Origin: Phytohabitans maris
Lineage (GTDB): Bacteria; Actinomycetota; Actinomycetes; Mycobacteriales; Micromonosporaceae
Assembly: GCF_031085175.1 (NCBI RefSeq)
Contig: NZ_JAVHUY010000005.1
Span: 211,497 to 275,496, forward strand
Direction of reading: 5' to 3'
DNA: 64,000 nucleotides
Of the stretch, positions 52,694-62,210 are shown piece after piece. The stretch's first letter is position 1. Each line of letters starts with the position of its first letter. The notes beneath the pieces were generated by a model. The model had not been told where the DNA came from and did not search any database. It was given only the letters and a program-made list of their open reading frames with translations. A program made the position numbers and the translations under genes.

Positions 52694-53935
52694 TCAGTTG
52701 GCCGTCGCGGTGGCCAGGCCGCGGCGGCCGGGGTAGGGGATCAGGTTGTCGGGCTCCAGGGCGGTGGAGGTGCCGTAGCGGTCGTCGCTGGTGGACAGTG
52801 ACGGGCTCGACTCGCCGTGCAGGTAGCGGCCGTAGGCGAGCATGCCCTCGACCAGCAGCCGCACGTCCTGCTGCGGGCGTACCACGAAGCGCAGGAACTG
52901 GCTGGTCATGCCGAGCTTGTTGCCGCACTCGCGGACGAACAGGCCGTGCCGGGACAGCAGGTAGTCGCGCAGGTCGACGCCGCTCCATCCGGGCGGGAGC
53001 TTGACCAGCAGGAAGTTGCCCTGCGAGGGGAAGACGGTCAGGCCGGGCACGCGGCTCAGCTCGTCGGCCATCTGGTACCGGTCGCGGGCGAGCAGGCGCA
53101 GGCTCTCCCGGTACTCGGTCTCGTAGTCCTGGATCATGTGGACGACGGTCTCGGCGAGCGAGTTGAGGTTCCACTTCGGCAGGACCTTCGCGATCTTGCC
53201 GGCGATCTGCGGGTTGGCCACCAGGTAGCCGAAGCGGATGCCGTGCAGGCCGAAGTTCTTGCCGAGGCTCTTGAGCACCACCACGTTCGGGCGGATGGCG
53301 GCGTCCGGGGCGATCGACGGCTGGCGCTCGGCCTCGACGAAGTCGATGAACGACTCGTCGACCACCACCAGGTCGAGGTCGGTGAGCGCGTCGACGAAGC
53401 GGAGCACCTCGCGGCGGGGCAGGAAGCCGCCGTCCGGGTTGTTGGGGTTGCAGATCACCGCTACGCGGGAGCCGCGGCTGCGGATGAACGCGACGTACTC
53501 CTCCAGGTCGAGGGCGTATCCGTCCGCCTCCTGCAGCGGAAACATGTCGACCCGCTTGCCGGTCTCCAGCGGCTGGTCGGTCCAGCGGCCGAAGGTCGGG
53601 ATCGGGATGGCGATGCTCTCCTTGATCATCAGGTGGTCGAGCCAGGTGATCAGCTCGGTGGAGCCGTTGGCCATCGCGACCGTCTTCTGGTGCAGGCCGA
53701 GCACGCTGCACAGCTTGTTGGTGATCTCGGCGGAGTCGCTCGGGTAGTACTTGAGGATCGACTCCAGGTTCTGCGCCAGCGCGGCGAACATGTCGGGCGT
53801 GGGGAAGTACGGGTTGCAGGGAATGCAGAAGTCGACGATCGGTGTGCCATCGCCCATGCTGCGGCTGAGCGCGAAGACCGACGGGCTGTGTGCCCCGGTG
53901 CGCAGCAGACCCAGGTCGACGTTTCCGTGTCGCAC
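52694..53935 (-). CDS. PLP-dependent aminotransferase (class I/II, HisC/CobD-like)
   Basis: 413 residues from GTG 53935, 5 bases after GGAGG. The substrate-binding region includes CNPNNPDGGFLPRREV and DLVVVDESFIDFVE; the PLP lysine is in VLKSLGKNFGLHGIRFGYL. The fold is that of histidinol-phosphate aminotransferase and threonine-phosphate decarboxylase. The last 40 residues (SSPSLSTSDDRYGTSTAL) are an extra tail. The partner upstream encodes a PhzE-like synthase, so its amino donor or acceptor may be a chorismate-derived amino acid (inference). Confidence 0.83.
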   Translation of the reverse strand: MRHGNVDLGLLRTGAHSPSVFALSRSMGDGTPIVDFCIPCNPYFPTPDMFAALAQNLESILKYYPSDSAEITNKLCSVLGLHQKTVAMANGSTELITWLDHLMIKESIAIPIPTFGRWTDQPLETGKRVDMFPLQEADGYALDLEEYVAFIRSRGSRVAVICNPNNPDGGFLPRREVLRFVDALTDLDLVVVDESFIDFVEAERQPSIAPDAAIRPNVVVLKSLGKNFGLHGIRFGYLVANPQIAGKIAKVLPKWNLNSLAETVVHMIQDYETEYRESLRLLARDRYQMADELSRVPGLTVFPSQGNFLLVKLPPGWSGVDLRDYLLSRHGLFVRECGNKLGMTSQFLRFVVRPQQDVRLLVEGMLAYGRYLHGESSPSLSTSDDRYGTSTALEPDNLIPYPGRRGLATATAN

Positions 53936-53955
53936 GGTGCCTCCATGTGTGGGGT

Positions 53956-53984
53956 GTCGTGGGGGGTACGAACCACCCCACGAC
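53956..53984. promoter_or_regulatory. Hairpin between the PhzE-like gene and the aminotransferase gene
   Basis: GTCGTGGGG (53956-53964) and CCCCACGAC (53976-53984) pair perfectly; GGT/ACC extends the stem after a one-base bulge, leaving an ACGA loop. In minus-strand order it lies after the PhzE-like stop and 21 bases before the aminotransferase start. It may reduce read-through or shape the second gene's mRNA leader. Confidence 0.5.
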
Positions 53985-54018
53985 GGAGTTCGATCCCACA
54001 GAAAGGCTTAAGGCGCGG

Positions 54019-55890
54019 CTAATGCACGGCGGGTACCTCGGTCAGGGCCTTCAGCAGGTCCGCCAGCACGGCGAGGCCGTCTTCGCTGAGCACGGACTCG
54101 GGGTGGAACTGCACGCCCGCGAACGCCGGCCCGCGCAGCGCGTGCACCGCGCCGTCGGCCGGGTCGCGGGCCAGCTCGACCGGCCCGTACGGCGTGGTCA
54201 GTGCCCCGACCGCGGAGAGTGCCGTGAACGTGGAGTAGAAGCCGACCCGGCGTACCCGGCCGAAGAGGTCCACCTCGCGCCGCAGCCCCTGGTACGGCGC
54301 GTCCCGCCGGTGCAGGTCCAGCCCGAGCAGCCCGCACAGCAGCTGGTGGCCGAGGCAGACCGCGAGCAGCGGCCGGCCGGAGCGGAGCCGCGTGGTGAGC
54401 ACCGAGCGCATCGCGGCCATCTTGGCGTCGTCGACGTCGGTCGGGTCGCCGGGACCGGGGCCGGCCACCACCAGGTCGAAGCCGTCCAGCGACCCGGGGT
54501 CGGTCCACGGGCGGCGGGTGACGTCGTGTCCCAGCCACCGCATCTGGTGCGCCAGCATGCCGGTGAACGTGTCTTCGCCGTCCACGATCAGCGCCTTCGG
54601 CGCCGCGGCCGGGATCGCGACCGGTCCCCGTTCGTCCAGCCAGAAGCGGGCCAGGCGGTCGTTGCGGGCGGCCAGCGCGGCCCGCACGGCCGGGTCGGCG
54701 GAGAGCTGTACCGCGGTGTCGCCGGCCGGGCGCGGAGCCGCCGCCGGCCGCAGCCCCAGGGCGGCGAGCACGCCCGCCGCCTTGGTGTGCGTCTCGGCGA
54801 CCTCGCCGGCGGCGGTCGAGTGGCGCACCAGCGTGGCGCCGACCGGCACCCGCAGTACCCCGTCGGGGGTGATCTCCGCGGTACGGATGAGGATCGGCGC
54901 GTCCAGCGTCTGCCGCCCCTCGCCGTCGTGGCCGAGCAGCGCCAGCACACCCGCGTAGTACCGCCGGCCGCGCCCCTCGTGGCGGGCGATCACGCGGAAC
55001 GCGTTCTCGATCGGGCTGCCGGTGACCGTCGGCGCGAACATCGTCTCGCGCAGCACCTCCCGTACGTCCCGCGAGCCCCGCCCGGCCAGCAGGTACTCGG
55101 TGTGGGTCAGGTGCGCCATCTCCTTGAGGTACGGGCCGATGACCTGGCCGCCGTGGTCGGCGACGGTGGCCATCATCTTGAGCTCCTCGTCGAGCACCAT
55201 GTAGAGCTCGTCGATCTCCTTGGGGTCGGCCAGGAACTCCAGCAGCTCGTCCCGCCCGGCCGGCCCGTCCGGGTGGCGGAACGTGCCGCTGATCGGGTTC
55301 ATCATGACCAGGCCGTCCTCGACGCTGACGTGCCGCTCGGGGGTGGCGCCGACCAGCACGCGGCTGCCGGTGTAGACGAGGAAGGTCCAGTACGCGCCGC
55401 GTTCGGCCAGGAGCAGCCGGCGGAACGCGGCGAGCGCGGCCCGCAGCGGCTCGTCCACGTGCGCGGTGAACGTGCGGTGGATGACGAAGTTGGCCCCCTC
55501 GCCGCGGCCGATCTCGTCGCGGAGCACGGCGCCGACCGTCTCGCCGTACTCCTCGTCGGAGATGTCGAACCGGCCGTCCCGGGCCACCTCCGGCGTGTCG
55601 GGCAGCAGGGCCAGCGCGGCGGCGAGCGGCACCTCACCGTACGAGCGGATCGCCAGGCACTCCAGCGGTGCGCCGTCGTCGACGCAGGCGAAGCCCCGCT
55701 CGGTGATCTGCCGGTACGGGACGAGCGCGAGCGTCGCCGGTCCGCTGCGCGCGGCCGGCAGGGGTATCTCGGCGAGCCGGTCGACGCTGGTCACGTCGCC
55801 GGTGAAGACCTCGATGTGCGCCGCACCCTCGCGGCGCAGCAGCGCGAAAGGGCGGCGGTCGGCGGGGTCGAGCAGGGTCAGAAGATCCAT
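54019..55890 (-). CDS. Fused anthranilate/ADIC synthase (PhzE-like, TrpE-TrpG fusion)
   Basis: 623 residues. The N-terminal 415 form the chorismate-binding domain: MMNPISGTFRHPDGPAG, DELYMVLDEELKMMATVADH, MFAPTVTGSPIENAFRVI. The C-terminal part is a class I glutamine amidotransferase with nucleophile Cys in LLAVCLGHQLLCG and His/Glu in GVQFHPES. This wording follows PhzE, which makes 2-amino-2-desoxyisochorismate for phenazines, more closely than primary TrpE. No phzD, phzF, phzB or phzG lies nearby, so the product would feed another route. Start ATG 55890; divergent from the FGGY kinase. Confidence 0.87.
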   Translation of the reverse strand: MDLLTLLDPADRRPFALLRREGAAHIEVFTGDVTSVDRLAEIPLPAARSGPATLALVPYRQITERGFACVDDGAPLECLAIRSYGEVPLAAALALLPDTPEVARDGRFDISDEEYGETVGAVLRDEIGRGEGANFVIHRTFTAHVDEPLRAALAAFRRLLLAERGAYWTFLVYTGSRVLVGATPERHVSVEDGLVMMNPISGTFRHPDGPAGRDELLEFLADPKEIDELYMVLDEELKMMATVADHGGQVIGPYLKEMAHLTHTEYLLAGRGSRDVREVLRETMFAPTVTGSPIENAFRVIARHEGRGRRYYAGVLALLGHDGEGRQTLDAPILIRTAEITPDGVLRVPVGATLVRHSTAAGEVAETHTKAAGVLAALGLRPAAAPRPAGDTAVQLSADPAVRAALAARNDRLARFWLDERGPVAIPAAAPKALIVDGEDTFTGMLAHQMRWLGHDVTRRPWTDPGSLDGFDLVVAGPGPGDPTDVDDAKMAAMRSVLTTRLRSGRPLLAVCLGHQLLCGLLGLDLHRRDAPYQGLRREVDLFGRVRRVGFYSTFTALSAVGALTTPYGPVELARDPADGAVHALRGPAFAGVQFHPESVLSEDGLAVLADLLKALTEVPAVH

Positions 55891-55979
55891 CCGTACATTC
55901 CTCCGGGCCGGGGGCCGCTCGGGGCGGACAACCGGTGCGTCGGAACGCCGGGCGACCGCCTTACGAGGCGGCCGCGTGG

Positions 55980-56070
55980 GTATCTGCTACGCGCGGGTGG
56001 GGTGGGCCGCCGGTGTGGCGGGCCACCAGGAACTCAAGCGCGCGGACATGTGCGGGAGCGTAACAGATAC
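55980..56070. promoter_or_regulatory. Widely spaced inverted repeat in divergent promoter
   Basis: GTATCTGCTACGC (55980-55992) and GCGTAACAGATAC (56058-56070) are complementary at 12 of 13 positions, 65 bases apart. They flank the space between the PhzE-like and FGGY-kinase genes; the right copy ends 10 bases before the kinase ATG. Two operator half-units bound by one regulator are possible. Confidence 0.5.
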
Positions 56071-56080
56071 GGTGGCGGCG

Positions 56081-57418
56081 ATGAGCATTCTCGCGCTGGA
56101 CCTGGGCACGTCGTCGGTACGCGGGCTGGTGTTGGACGACGCGGCGGTCCCGCTGCCCGGGGTGCTGGCCCGCCGGCCGGTGGAGGTGGCGGTCGACGAC
56201 GGCGGCGCGGCCACGCTCGACGCGGCCGCGTACCTGGCCGCGCTGGTCGACTGCGTGGACGAGCTGCACGCCGCCGGGCGCCTCGACGGGGTACGGCTGG
56301 TCTCGGCCTCCTCCCAGTGGCACTCCGCCGTCCCGCTGGACCGGGCCGGCGCGCCGCTCGGGCCGCTGGTCACCTGGCTCGACACCCGCCCCACGCCGGC
56401 CGCCGGCGCCACCGGGCCGACCGACCCGCGCGCGTTCCACCAGCGCACCGGTGCGTGGTGGCACCGCTTCTACTGGACGGTCAAGCTGCCCTGGCTGCGC
56501 GCGTGGAGCGGCCCCGGGCTGGCCCGGTTTACCGGCCTGCCCGAGTTCGTGCTCGGCGCGCTGCTCACCGAGGCGCCGATGTCGGTGTCCCAGGCCTCCG
56601 GCACCGGCCTGCTCGACCTGGCCCGGCTCGACTGGGACGAGGAGGCCCTGGCGATCGCCGGCGTCACCCGGGCCGAGGTGCCGCCGCTGGCACCGGCCGG
56701 CTGGCGGGGGCGGGCGCGCCAGGAGTACGCCCGCCGCTGGCCCGCCCTCGCGGACGTGCCCTGGGCGCCGGCGACCGGCGACGGGGCCGCGTCCAACGTG
56801 GGCACCGGCTGCGTCGACCCGACCCGCGCGGCGGTCACCGTCGGGACGTCGGCCGCGGTGCGGCTGGTACAGCCGGTGGCGCCGGGCGCGCCGCTGCCCC
56901 CGCTGCCGGAGTCGGTGTGGCGCTACCGGGTGGACCACGAGCGGATCGTCACCGGCGCCGCGTACTCGGCCGGCGGAAACCTCTTCGCCTGGGCCCGCAA
57001 GACGCTCCAGCTGCCCGAGGGGGAGGCGCTGGAGCGGGAGCTCTCGGCGATCACGCCGGGGCGGACGGAGGTGCGGGCCGACCCGCGGCTGGGCGGCGAC
57101 CGTCCACCCGGTACCGCGCCGGCCGGTGCGGGGACGCTGGCCGGGCTGGCCTTTTCCACCACGCCCGCCGAGATCTTCGCCGGGCTGATGGACGGGGTCT
57201 GCGCGATGGTCGCCCGCGACCTGGCCACATTGGAGTCCACTGTGGATGGTATGACCGAGGTGGTGCTCGGCGGTGGGGCGGTGGCCGCGCAGCCGTGGTG
57301 GCGCCGCGCGTTCCAGGCGGCGCTGGCGCCCCGGGCGGTACGGCACGTGGACAACCCGGAGGTCGGTGCGACCGGGGCCGCACTCCTCGCCGCGGGGCTG
57401 GTCCCGGCGGGTCGCTGA
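56081..57418 (+). CDS. FGGY-family carbohydrate kinase (gluconokinase-like)
   Basis: 445 residues. The N-terminal ASKHA phosphate motif is ILALDLGTSSVRGLVLDD; the second-domain adenosine motif is EVVLGGGAVAAQPWWRRAFQ. Substrate loop phrases (SASSQWHSAVPLD, WLDTRPTPAAG) resemble gluconate/xylulose-type kinases. It phosphorylates a sugar or sugar acid with ATP in the cytosol. The ATG at 56081 is favoured over a GTG at 56072. No transporter or dehydrogenase partner is adjacent. Confidence 0.87.
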   Translation: MSILALDLGTSSVRGLVLDDAAVPLPGVLARRPVEVAVDDGGAATLDAAAYLAALVDCVDELHAAGRLDGVRLVSASSQWHSAVPLDRAGAPLGPLVTWLDTRPTPAAGATGPTDPRAFHQRTGAWWHRFYWTVKLPWLRAWSGPGLARFTGLPEFVLGALLTEAPMSVSQASGTGLLDLARLDWDEEALAIAGVTRAEVPPLAPAGWRGRARQEYARRWPALADVPWAPATGDGAASNVGTGCVDPTRAAVTVGTSAAVRLVQPVAPGAPLPPLPESVWRYRVDHERIVTGAAYSAGGNLFAWARKTLQLPEGEALERELSAITPGRTEVRADPRLGGDRPPGTAPAGAGTLAGLAFSTTPAEIFAGLMDGVCAMVARDLATLESTVDGMTEVVLGGGAVAAQPWWRRAFQAALAPRAVRHVDNPEVGATGAALLAAGLVPAGR

Positions 57419-57589
57419 CGCGGACAGCATCGTCCGGATGGAGGAGGCCCCCTCGGCGGTACCGGCAAGATCCCGTCCTCCGCTGTATCCTTCGTGAACT
57501 TGTCGCTGGTCGCGCCGTTGACACCGACGGCGTGCCTGATTGGATGGACTCCGCTCCTCGTCAGGCCGGGTACGAGGTAAGGGGGAGGC

Positions 57590-60181
57590 GTGGTCGCTGC
57601 TGCCCCGGAGCCGTCGGACCGGACGGTTCCGCGACACCGACGGCGGCTCGATGTCCGGGTTATCCCACATCGGCGGCGTTCGCGGTTCCGCGTCCGGGAT
57701 TGGCGAATGCGCACGAAGCTCGCCACGGTACTTGTCATCCCCTCGCTGGCCTTCATGGTCGTGGCCGGCGTGCAGACCAGCGCGCTGATCGGCCAGGCCA
57801 CGGTGCTCGACGAGTTCGCCGACCAGGTGGCGCTCGGCCAGGAGGTCACCACGCTGGTGCACGACCTGCAGAGCGAGCGCGACCGCACCGCCGGCAACCT
57901 GGCCGCGCTGCAGGCCCGGAAGATGACCGCCAACCAGGCCACCGCCGACATCCGGCAGTACTACGTGGCGGTGGACCGCTCCGCCGCCGAGTTCCGCGAG
58001 GCGGCCGACCCGCTCGCCAGCGGCGACGCGGCCTGGCAGGTCGCCCTCAACCGGGCCCGGGACGCGGTCGACGACCTGCCCACGCTGCGCGGCGCGGTGG
58101 CCGGCGGCGCGGTGAGCGCGGACACCGTGATCGGCAACTACACCCGCACGATCGACGCGCTGCTCACCCTGCTCGCCCAGCCCTCGCCCGGCGTCGAGCG
58201 ACCCGAGCTCACCGAGATGGTGCTGCGCTACGTCGAGCTCGCCCGGATCAAGGAGATCGGCTCCCGGCTGCGCGCCCGCCTCTACGCCGCCGCCAGCGCC
58301 GGCGACTACGGCCCCACCGACCAGGTCGAGCTCACCGACCTGCGGGCCCAGCAGCTCACCGCCCTCGCCGACTTCCGGGTCGCGGCCACCAACGACCAGA
58401 TCCTCCGGTACGAGCGGGCGGCCGCCGACCCCAAGTTCGGCGCGGCGGTCGCGATGGAGCAGACCACGATCGCCACCGGCAGCGGCGAGGCGAAGGTGCT
58501 CGAACCGTTTCGCTGGTGGTCGCTGAGCCAGGACCGGCACGACCTGCTGCGCCAGGTCGAGACCGACGTGCTCGGCGACGCGGTCGACGAGGCCGGGGCG
58601 CGCAGCGGCGACCAGCTGCGCCAGACCCTGCTGGTGGCCGGCTCGGTCCTCGCCGTCCTGCTGATCGCCCTGGTCATCTCCGTCATGATCGGCCGGTCGG
58701 TGGCCCGTTCGCTGCGCGAGCTGCGCCGCCACGCGCTGCACGTGGCCCAGGACGAGCTGCCCGACGCGATCGAACGGCTGCGCGGCGTCGGCCACGGCGT
58801 ACCCACGATCGAGGTACCGCCCTCGACGGTGCGCTCGATGGACGAGGTGGGCGAGGTGGCCGAGGCGTTCGTCGCCGTGCACCGCAGCGCCGTCGACCTC
58901 GCCGTCGAGCAGGCGGTCATGCGGCGCAACGTCAACGCGATGTTCGTCAACCTGGCCCGCCGCAGCCAGGTACTTGTCGAGCGACAGCTGGAACTGCTGG
59001 ACGAGCTGGAGCGCGAGGAGGGCGACCCGGACCAGCTGGCCAACCTGTTCAAGCTCGACCACCTCGCCGCCCGCATGCGCCGAAACGACGAGAGCCTGCT
59101 GGTGCTCGCCGGCACGGAGTCCAGCCGCCGCTGGAACGAGCCGGTCGCGCTCTCCGCCGTGGCGATGGCCGCCGCCGCCGAGATCGAGCAGTACCCGCGG
59201 GTGCGGCACGAGGCCGTCGACAACCTGTACGTGGTCGGCCACGCCGTCGCCGACGTCGTCCACCTCCTCGCCGAGCTGCTGGAGAACGCCACGAACTTCT
59301 CCGCGCCGTTCACCCAGGTGAAGATGACCACGCGCGCGGCCAGCGGCCGCACCGGCGCCGTGGAGATCGTCGACGAGGGGCTGGGCATGAGCGAGGCGGC
59401 GCTGGAGGAGGCGAACGCGCTGCTCGCCGAGCCGCCCGCTGCCGACGTGGCCGCCTCCGAGCGGATGGGCCTGTTCGTGGTCAGCCACCTGGCCGCGCGG
59501 CACGCGATCCGGGTCCGGCTGGTCGCCGCCGAGCGGGGCATAATCGCCAGCATCTGGCTGCCGCCGAGCCTGCTCGCGCCCGCCCCGCCGGCCCGCGCGC
59601 TGCCCGAGCCGCCGGCCCGGCCGGTGCTCGCCGCCGTCGCCGCCGTACCCGACTCGGTCACCCGCGAGCTGCGCCTGGCCGCCGCGCCGGCGCCCCGGCC
59701 CGGGGTACCGCAGCGGGCGCCCGCACCCGCGCTCCCGGCCGCCGAGGCGGGGGCCGCGGCCCGGGCCCGGCGCGGGCTGACCCGTGCCGAAGACGTGCTC
59801 AAGTCGGCCGGCGCCACCGCGACGGAGACCGGCAGCACCTGGTGGTCGCGGCAGGGCGGGGGCCGCGCCGGCGGGCTCAACGGCGGCCCGGCCGCCATGC
59901 CGCCGGCCGCCACCGGCCCCGGTGGCCCCACCCCGCCATCCGTGCCGATCACCGGCGGCACGATGGCGAACGGGCTGCCGCTGCGGGTACCCATGGCGCA
60001 GCTTCCTCCCGTCGACGAGCAGCCGCGGCCGGCGGCGCCCGTGCCGACCTCGCGGGTGGAGCCGGACCCCGAGGCCGTGGGCAGCATGCTCTCCAAGTAC
60101 TACAGCGGTGTCCGCCGGGCCGAAGCGGAGGACAGCGATGACCTGCGGCGAACGATCAACCAGGAGGCGAATTCAACGTGA
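57590..60181 (+). CDS. cvnA: Nitrate/nitrite-sensing-type histidine kinase, conservon CvnA-like
   Basis: 863 residues from GTG 57590 after GGGGGAGG; starting at MRTKLATVLV (57707) would remove 39 basic residues. A membrane segment at about 46-62 and another near 349-368 flank an extracellular NIT-type helical domain (DEFADQVALGQEVTTLVHDL). A HAMP-like linker and HATPase domain follow (LLENATNFSAPF as N box, EIVDEGLGM as G1). No phosphoacceptor HisKA helix is obvious, as in other CvnA proteins. The last 230 residues are Pro/Ala/Gly-rich and disordered. CvnA works with the roadblock protein encoded next. Confidence 0.88.
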   Translation: MVAAAPEPSDRTVPRHRRRLDVRVIPHRRRSRFRVRDWRMRTKLATVLVIPSLAFMVVAGVQTSALIGQATVLDEFADQVALGQEVTTLVHDLQSERDRTAGNLAALQARKMTANQATADIRQYYVAVDRSAAEFREAADPLASGDAAWQVALNRARDAVDDLPTLRGAVAGGAVSADTVIGNYTRTIDALLTLLAQPSPGVERPELTEMVLRYVELARIKEIGSRLRARLYAAASAGDYGPTDQVELTDLRAQQLTALADFRVAATNDQILRYERAAADPKFGAAVAMEQTTIATGSGEAKVLEPFRWWSLSQDRHDLLRQVETDVLGDAVDEAGARSGDQLRQTLLVAGSVLAVLLIALVISVMIGRSVARSLRELRRHALHVAQDELPDAIERLRGVGHGVPTIEVPPSTVRSMDEVGEVAEAFVAVHRSAVDLAVEQAVMRRNVNAMFVNLARRSQVLVERQLELLDELEREEGDPDQLANLFKLDHLAARMRRNDESLLVLAGTESSRRWNEPVALSAVAMAAAAEIEQYPRVRHEAVDNLYVVGHAVADVVHLLAELLENATNFSAPFTQVKMTTRAASGRTGAVEIVDEGLGMSEAALEEANALLAEPPAADVAASERMGLFVVSHLAARHAIRVRLVAAERGIIASIWLPPSLLAPAPPARALPEPPARPVLAAVAAVPDSVTRELRLAAAPAPRPGVPQRAPAPALPAAEAGAAARARRGLTRAEDVLKSAGATATETGSTWWSRQGGGRAGGLNGGPAAMPPAATGPGGPTPPSVPITGGTMANGLPLRVPMAQLPPVDEQPRPAAPVPTSRVEPDPEAVGSMLSKYYSGVRRAEAEDSDDLRRTINQEANST

Positions 60182-60238
60182 GTGAGCGTTGCTCGCGATG
60201 CTCGACCATGACGGCGCCCAGCGGTCCGAGGAGGCGCT

Positions 60239-60661
60239 GTGAGTGAGCTCAGTCAAGATGCCCGTGACCTGAGCTGGCTGGTCAGCGCGTTCGCCGATCG
60301 GACCCCGGGCGTGGCACACGCGATCGTCGTCTCCTCCGACGGGCTGCTCGTCGCGGTCTCCGACCACCTGCCCCGCGACCACGCCGACAAGCTGGCTGCG
60401 GTGACCTCCGGTCTGATGAGCATCACCACCGGCGCGGCGCAGATGTTCGACAACGACGTGGTCAAGCAGACCGTGGTGGAGCTGGGCCGGGGCTACTTCC
60501 TGGTGATGGCGATCCGGGACGGCTCGATCCTGGCCACCCTCGCCGCGGGTGACGCCGACATCGGCGTGGTGGGCTACGAGATGGCGCGGCTGGCCAAGCA
60601 GGCCGGCGAGATGCTGACCCCGGCGCTCCGCGCCGAGCTCCAGCAGGCGCTGCCCCGCTAG
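60239..60661 (+). CDS. cvnB: Roadblock/LC7-domain protein, conservon CvnB-like
   Basis: 140 residues from GTG 60239, after GAGGAGG. The roadblock fold is evident: [52 protein letters not shown]. In conservons it binds CvnA and the Ras-like CvnD GTPase. Here no DUF742 (CvnC) or GTPase (CvnD) gene follows; metK comes next. A repeat of its opening bases (GTGAGTGAGC) occurs at 60178, overlapping the cvnA stop. The missing partners may be supplied by another conservon elsewhere. Confidence 0.9.
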   Translation: MSELSQDARDLSWLVSAFADRTPGVAHAIVVSSDGLLVAVSDHLPRDHADKLAAVTSGLMSITTGAAQMFDNDVVKQTVVELGRGYFLVMAIRDGSILATLAAGDADIGVVGYEMARLAKQAGEMLTPALRAELQQALPR

Positions 60662-60778
60662 GGCTTGCCGGCCGCCTTGGCGCCCAGCGAGCGCGACTGG
60701 CTGAGCCCGGCCGTCTCCACCCGCGTTCCAGCGCGGGCCTCTACCCTCGGATAAAGGTCGAGCAAGGGGGATGGTGTC

Positions 60779-61972
60779 GTGGCGCGTCGTCTGTTCACGT
60801 CCGAGTCGGTGACCGAGGGCCACCCGGACAAGATCGCTGATCAGATCAGTGACGGGGTCCTGGATGCCCTGCTCGCCAAGGACCGGCGTAGCCGGGTCGC
60901 GGTGGAGACGCTGATCACGACCGGTCAGGTGCATGTGGCCGGTGAGGTCACCACCAAGGCCTACGCGGATATTCCGGCGATCGTGCGGGAGACGATCCTG
61001 GGGATCGGGTATGACTCCTCGCGCAAGGGTTTCGATGGCGCCTCGTGTGGTGTGAGTGTGAGTATCGGGTCGCAGTCGCCGGATATCGCGCAGGGTGTGG
61101 ACAACGCGTTCGAGTTGCGTACTGGTGGCTCGGAGTCGGCGTTGGATGCGCAGGGTGCTGGTGATCAGGGGATGATGTTCGGGTTCGCGTGCTCGGAGAC
61201 GCCGGAGTTGATGCCGCTGCCGATCGCTTTGGCGCATCGGCTGGCGCGGCGGTTGTCGGTGGCGCGCAAGGACGGGACGATCCCGTATCTGCGGCCGGAC
61301 GGCAAGACGCAGGTGACGGTGGAGTACGACGGGTTGCGGCCGGTGCGGCTGGACACGGTGGTGGTTTCCAGCCAGCACGCGGCGGACATTTCGTTGGAGT
61401 CGCTGCTGACCCCGGACGTGCGGGAGCATGTGATCGCCCCGGAGTTGGAGGGTTTGGGGCTGGAGACCGAGGGTTACCGGCTGCTGGTCAATCCGACGGG
61501 TCGGTTTGAGATCGGTGGTCCGATGGGTGATGCGGGTTTGACCGGGCGGAAGATTATCGTGGATACCTACGGTGGGTATGCCCGGCATGGTGGTGGTGCG
61601 TTTTCGGGTAAGGATCCGTCGAAGGTGGATCGGTCGGCGGCGTATGCGATGCGGTGGGTGGCCAAGAACGTGGTGGCGGCTGGTTTGGCGGAGCGGTGTG
61701 AGGCGCAGGTGGCGTACGCGATCGGTAAGGCACACCCGGTGAGCCTGTTCGTGGAGACGTTCGGCACCGAGGCCGTGCCGGTGGATCGGATCGAGAAGGC
61801 GATTGGTGAGGTGTTCGATCTGCGGCCGGCGGCGATTATCCGTGATTTGGACCTGTTGCGTCCGATTTACCGGCAGACCGCGGCGTATGGCCACTTCGGC
61901 CGCGAGCTGCCCGACCTGACCTGGGAGCGCACCGACCGCGCCGACGACCTGAAGACGGTCGTCACCGCCTGA
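60779..61972 (+). CDS. metK: S-adenosylmethionine synthetase
   Basis: 397 residues from GTG 60779, with AAGGGGG about 9 bases upstream. All three domains and hallmark motifs are intact: [19 protein letters not shown], the ATP loop [15 protein letters not shown], and [18 protein letters not shown]. It makes SAM from ATP and methionine and so feeds methyltransferases and radical SAM enzymes. The middle of the gene (about 61,000-61,900) is rich in GGT, GAT and TTG-type codons, unlike its ends and its neighbours. The usual metK companions in actinomycetes (coaBC, priA) are absent here. Confidence 0.96.
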   Translation: MARRLFTSESVTEGHPDKIADQISDGVLDALLAKDRRSRVAVETLITTGQVHVAGEVTTKAYADIPAIVRETILGIGYDSSRKGFDGASCGVSVSIGSQSPDIAQGVDNAFELRTGGSESALDAQGAGDQGMMFGFACSETPELMPLPIALAHRLARRLSVARKDGTIPYLRPDGKTQVTVEYDGLRPVRLDTVVVSSQHAADISLESLLTPDVREHVIAPELEGLGLETEGYRLLVNPTGRFEIGGPMGDAGLTGRKIIVDTYGGYARHGGGAFSGKDPSKVDRSAAYAMRWVAKNVVAAGLAERCEAQVAYAIGKAHPVSLFVETFGTEAVPVDRIEKAIGEVFDLRPAAIIRDLDLLRPIYRQTAAYGHFGRELPDLTWERTDRADDLKTVVTA

Positions 61973-62210
61973 GCTTCGGTCGCTTGCGGGCCGGCGTCGC
62001 TGGTGGCCGCGTTCGGGTAAGGCCGGCGCCGACCAGGCCCCGGCCGGCGCGGCGGTGGCCGAGGTGACCGCGCTCGCCGACCAGCGGCCGTGGCCGGCGT
62101 CGCCTCGTTGCCGGCGCCGGCCGCCAGGTCGCGCTGCCGGCCGGGGCTTCGTTGCCGGCCCCGGCCGCTAGATCCTTGGGTTTGGGAATCTGAGTACGAG
62201 GGTCAGGTTT
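61973..62210. repeat. GC-rich spacer with a 26-base direct repeat
   Basis: Between metK and the unknown gene. Copies at 62105-62130 and 62149-62174 match at 23 of 26 positions (core TCGTTGCCGGC...CCGGCCGC). The rest is GCCGG-rich low-complexity sequence without coding signs. Confidence 0.45.

Noticed and set aside
52694..55890. Phenazine biosynthesis cluster
   Set aside because: Only a PhzE-like gene is present; phzA/B, phzD, phzF and phzG are absent from the window.
55961..59503. Very long open frame on the minus strand opposite the FGGY kinase and cvnA
   Set aside because: Its composition is Arg/Gly/His-rich without domains, and it is fully covered by two clear plus-strand genes; GC-rich DNA produces such antisense frames.
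53890..60141. Plus-strand open frame of over 2,000 codons
   Set aside because: It runs antisense to the PhzE-like gene and out of frame through the kinase and cvnA; no domain is visible in it.
60662..60778. SAM-responsive riboswitch before metK
   Set aside because: Only a simple CCCGCG/CGCGGG hairpin is seen; no pattern resembling known SAM riboswitch cores could be traced.
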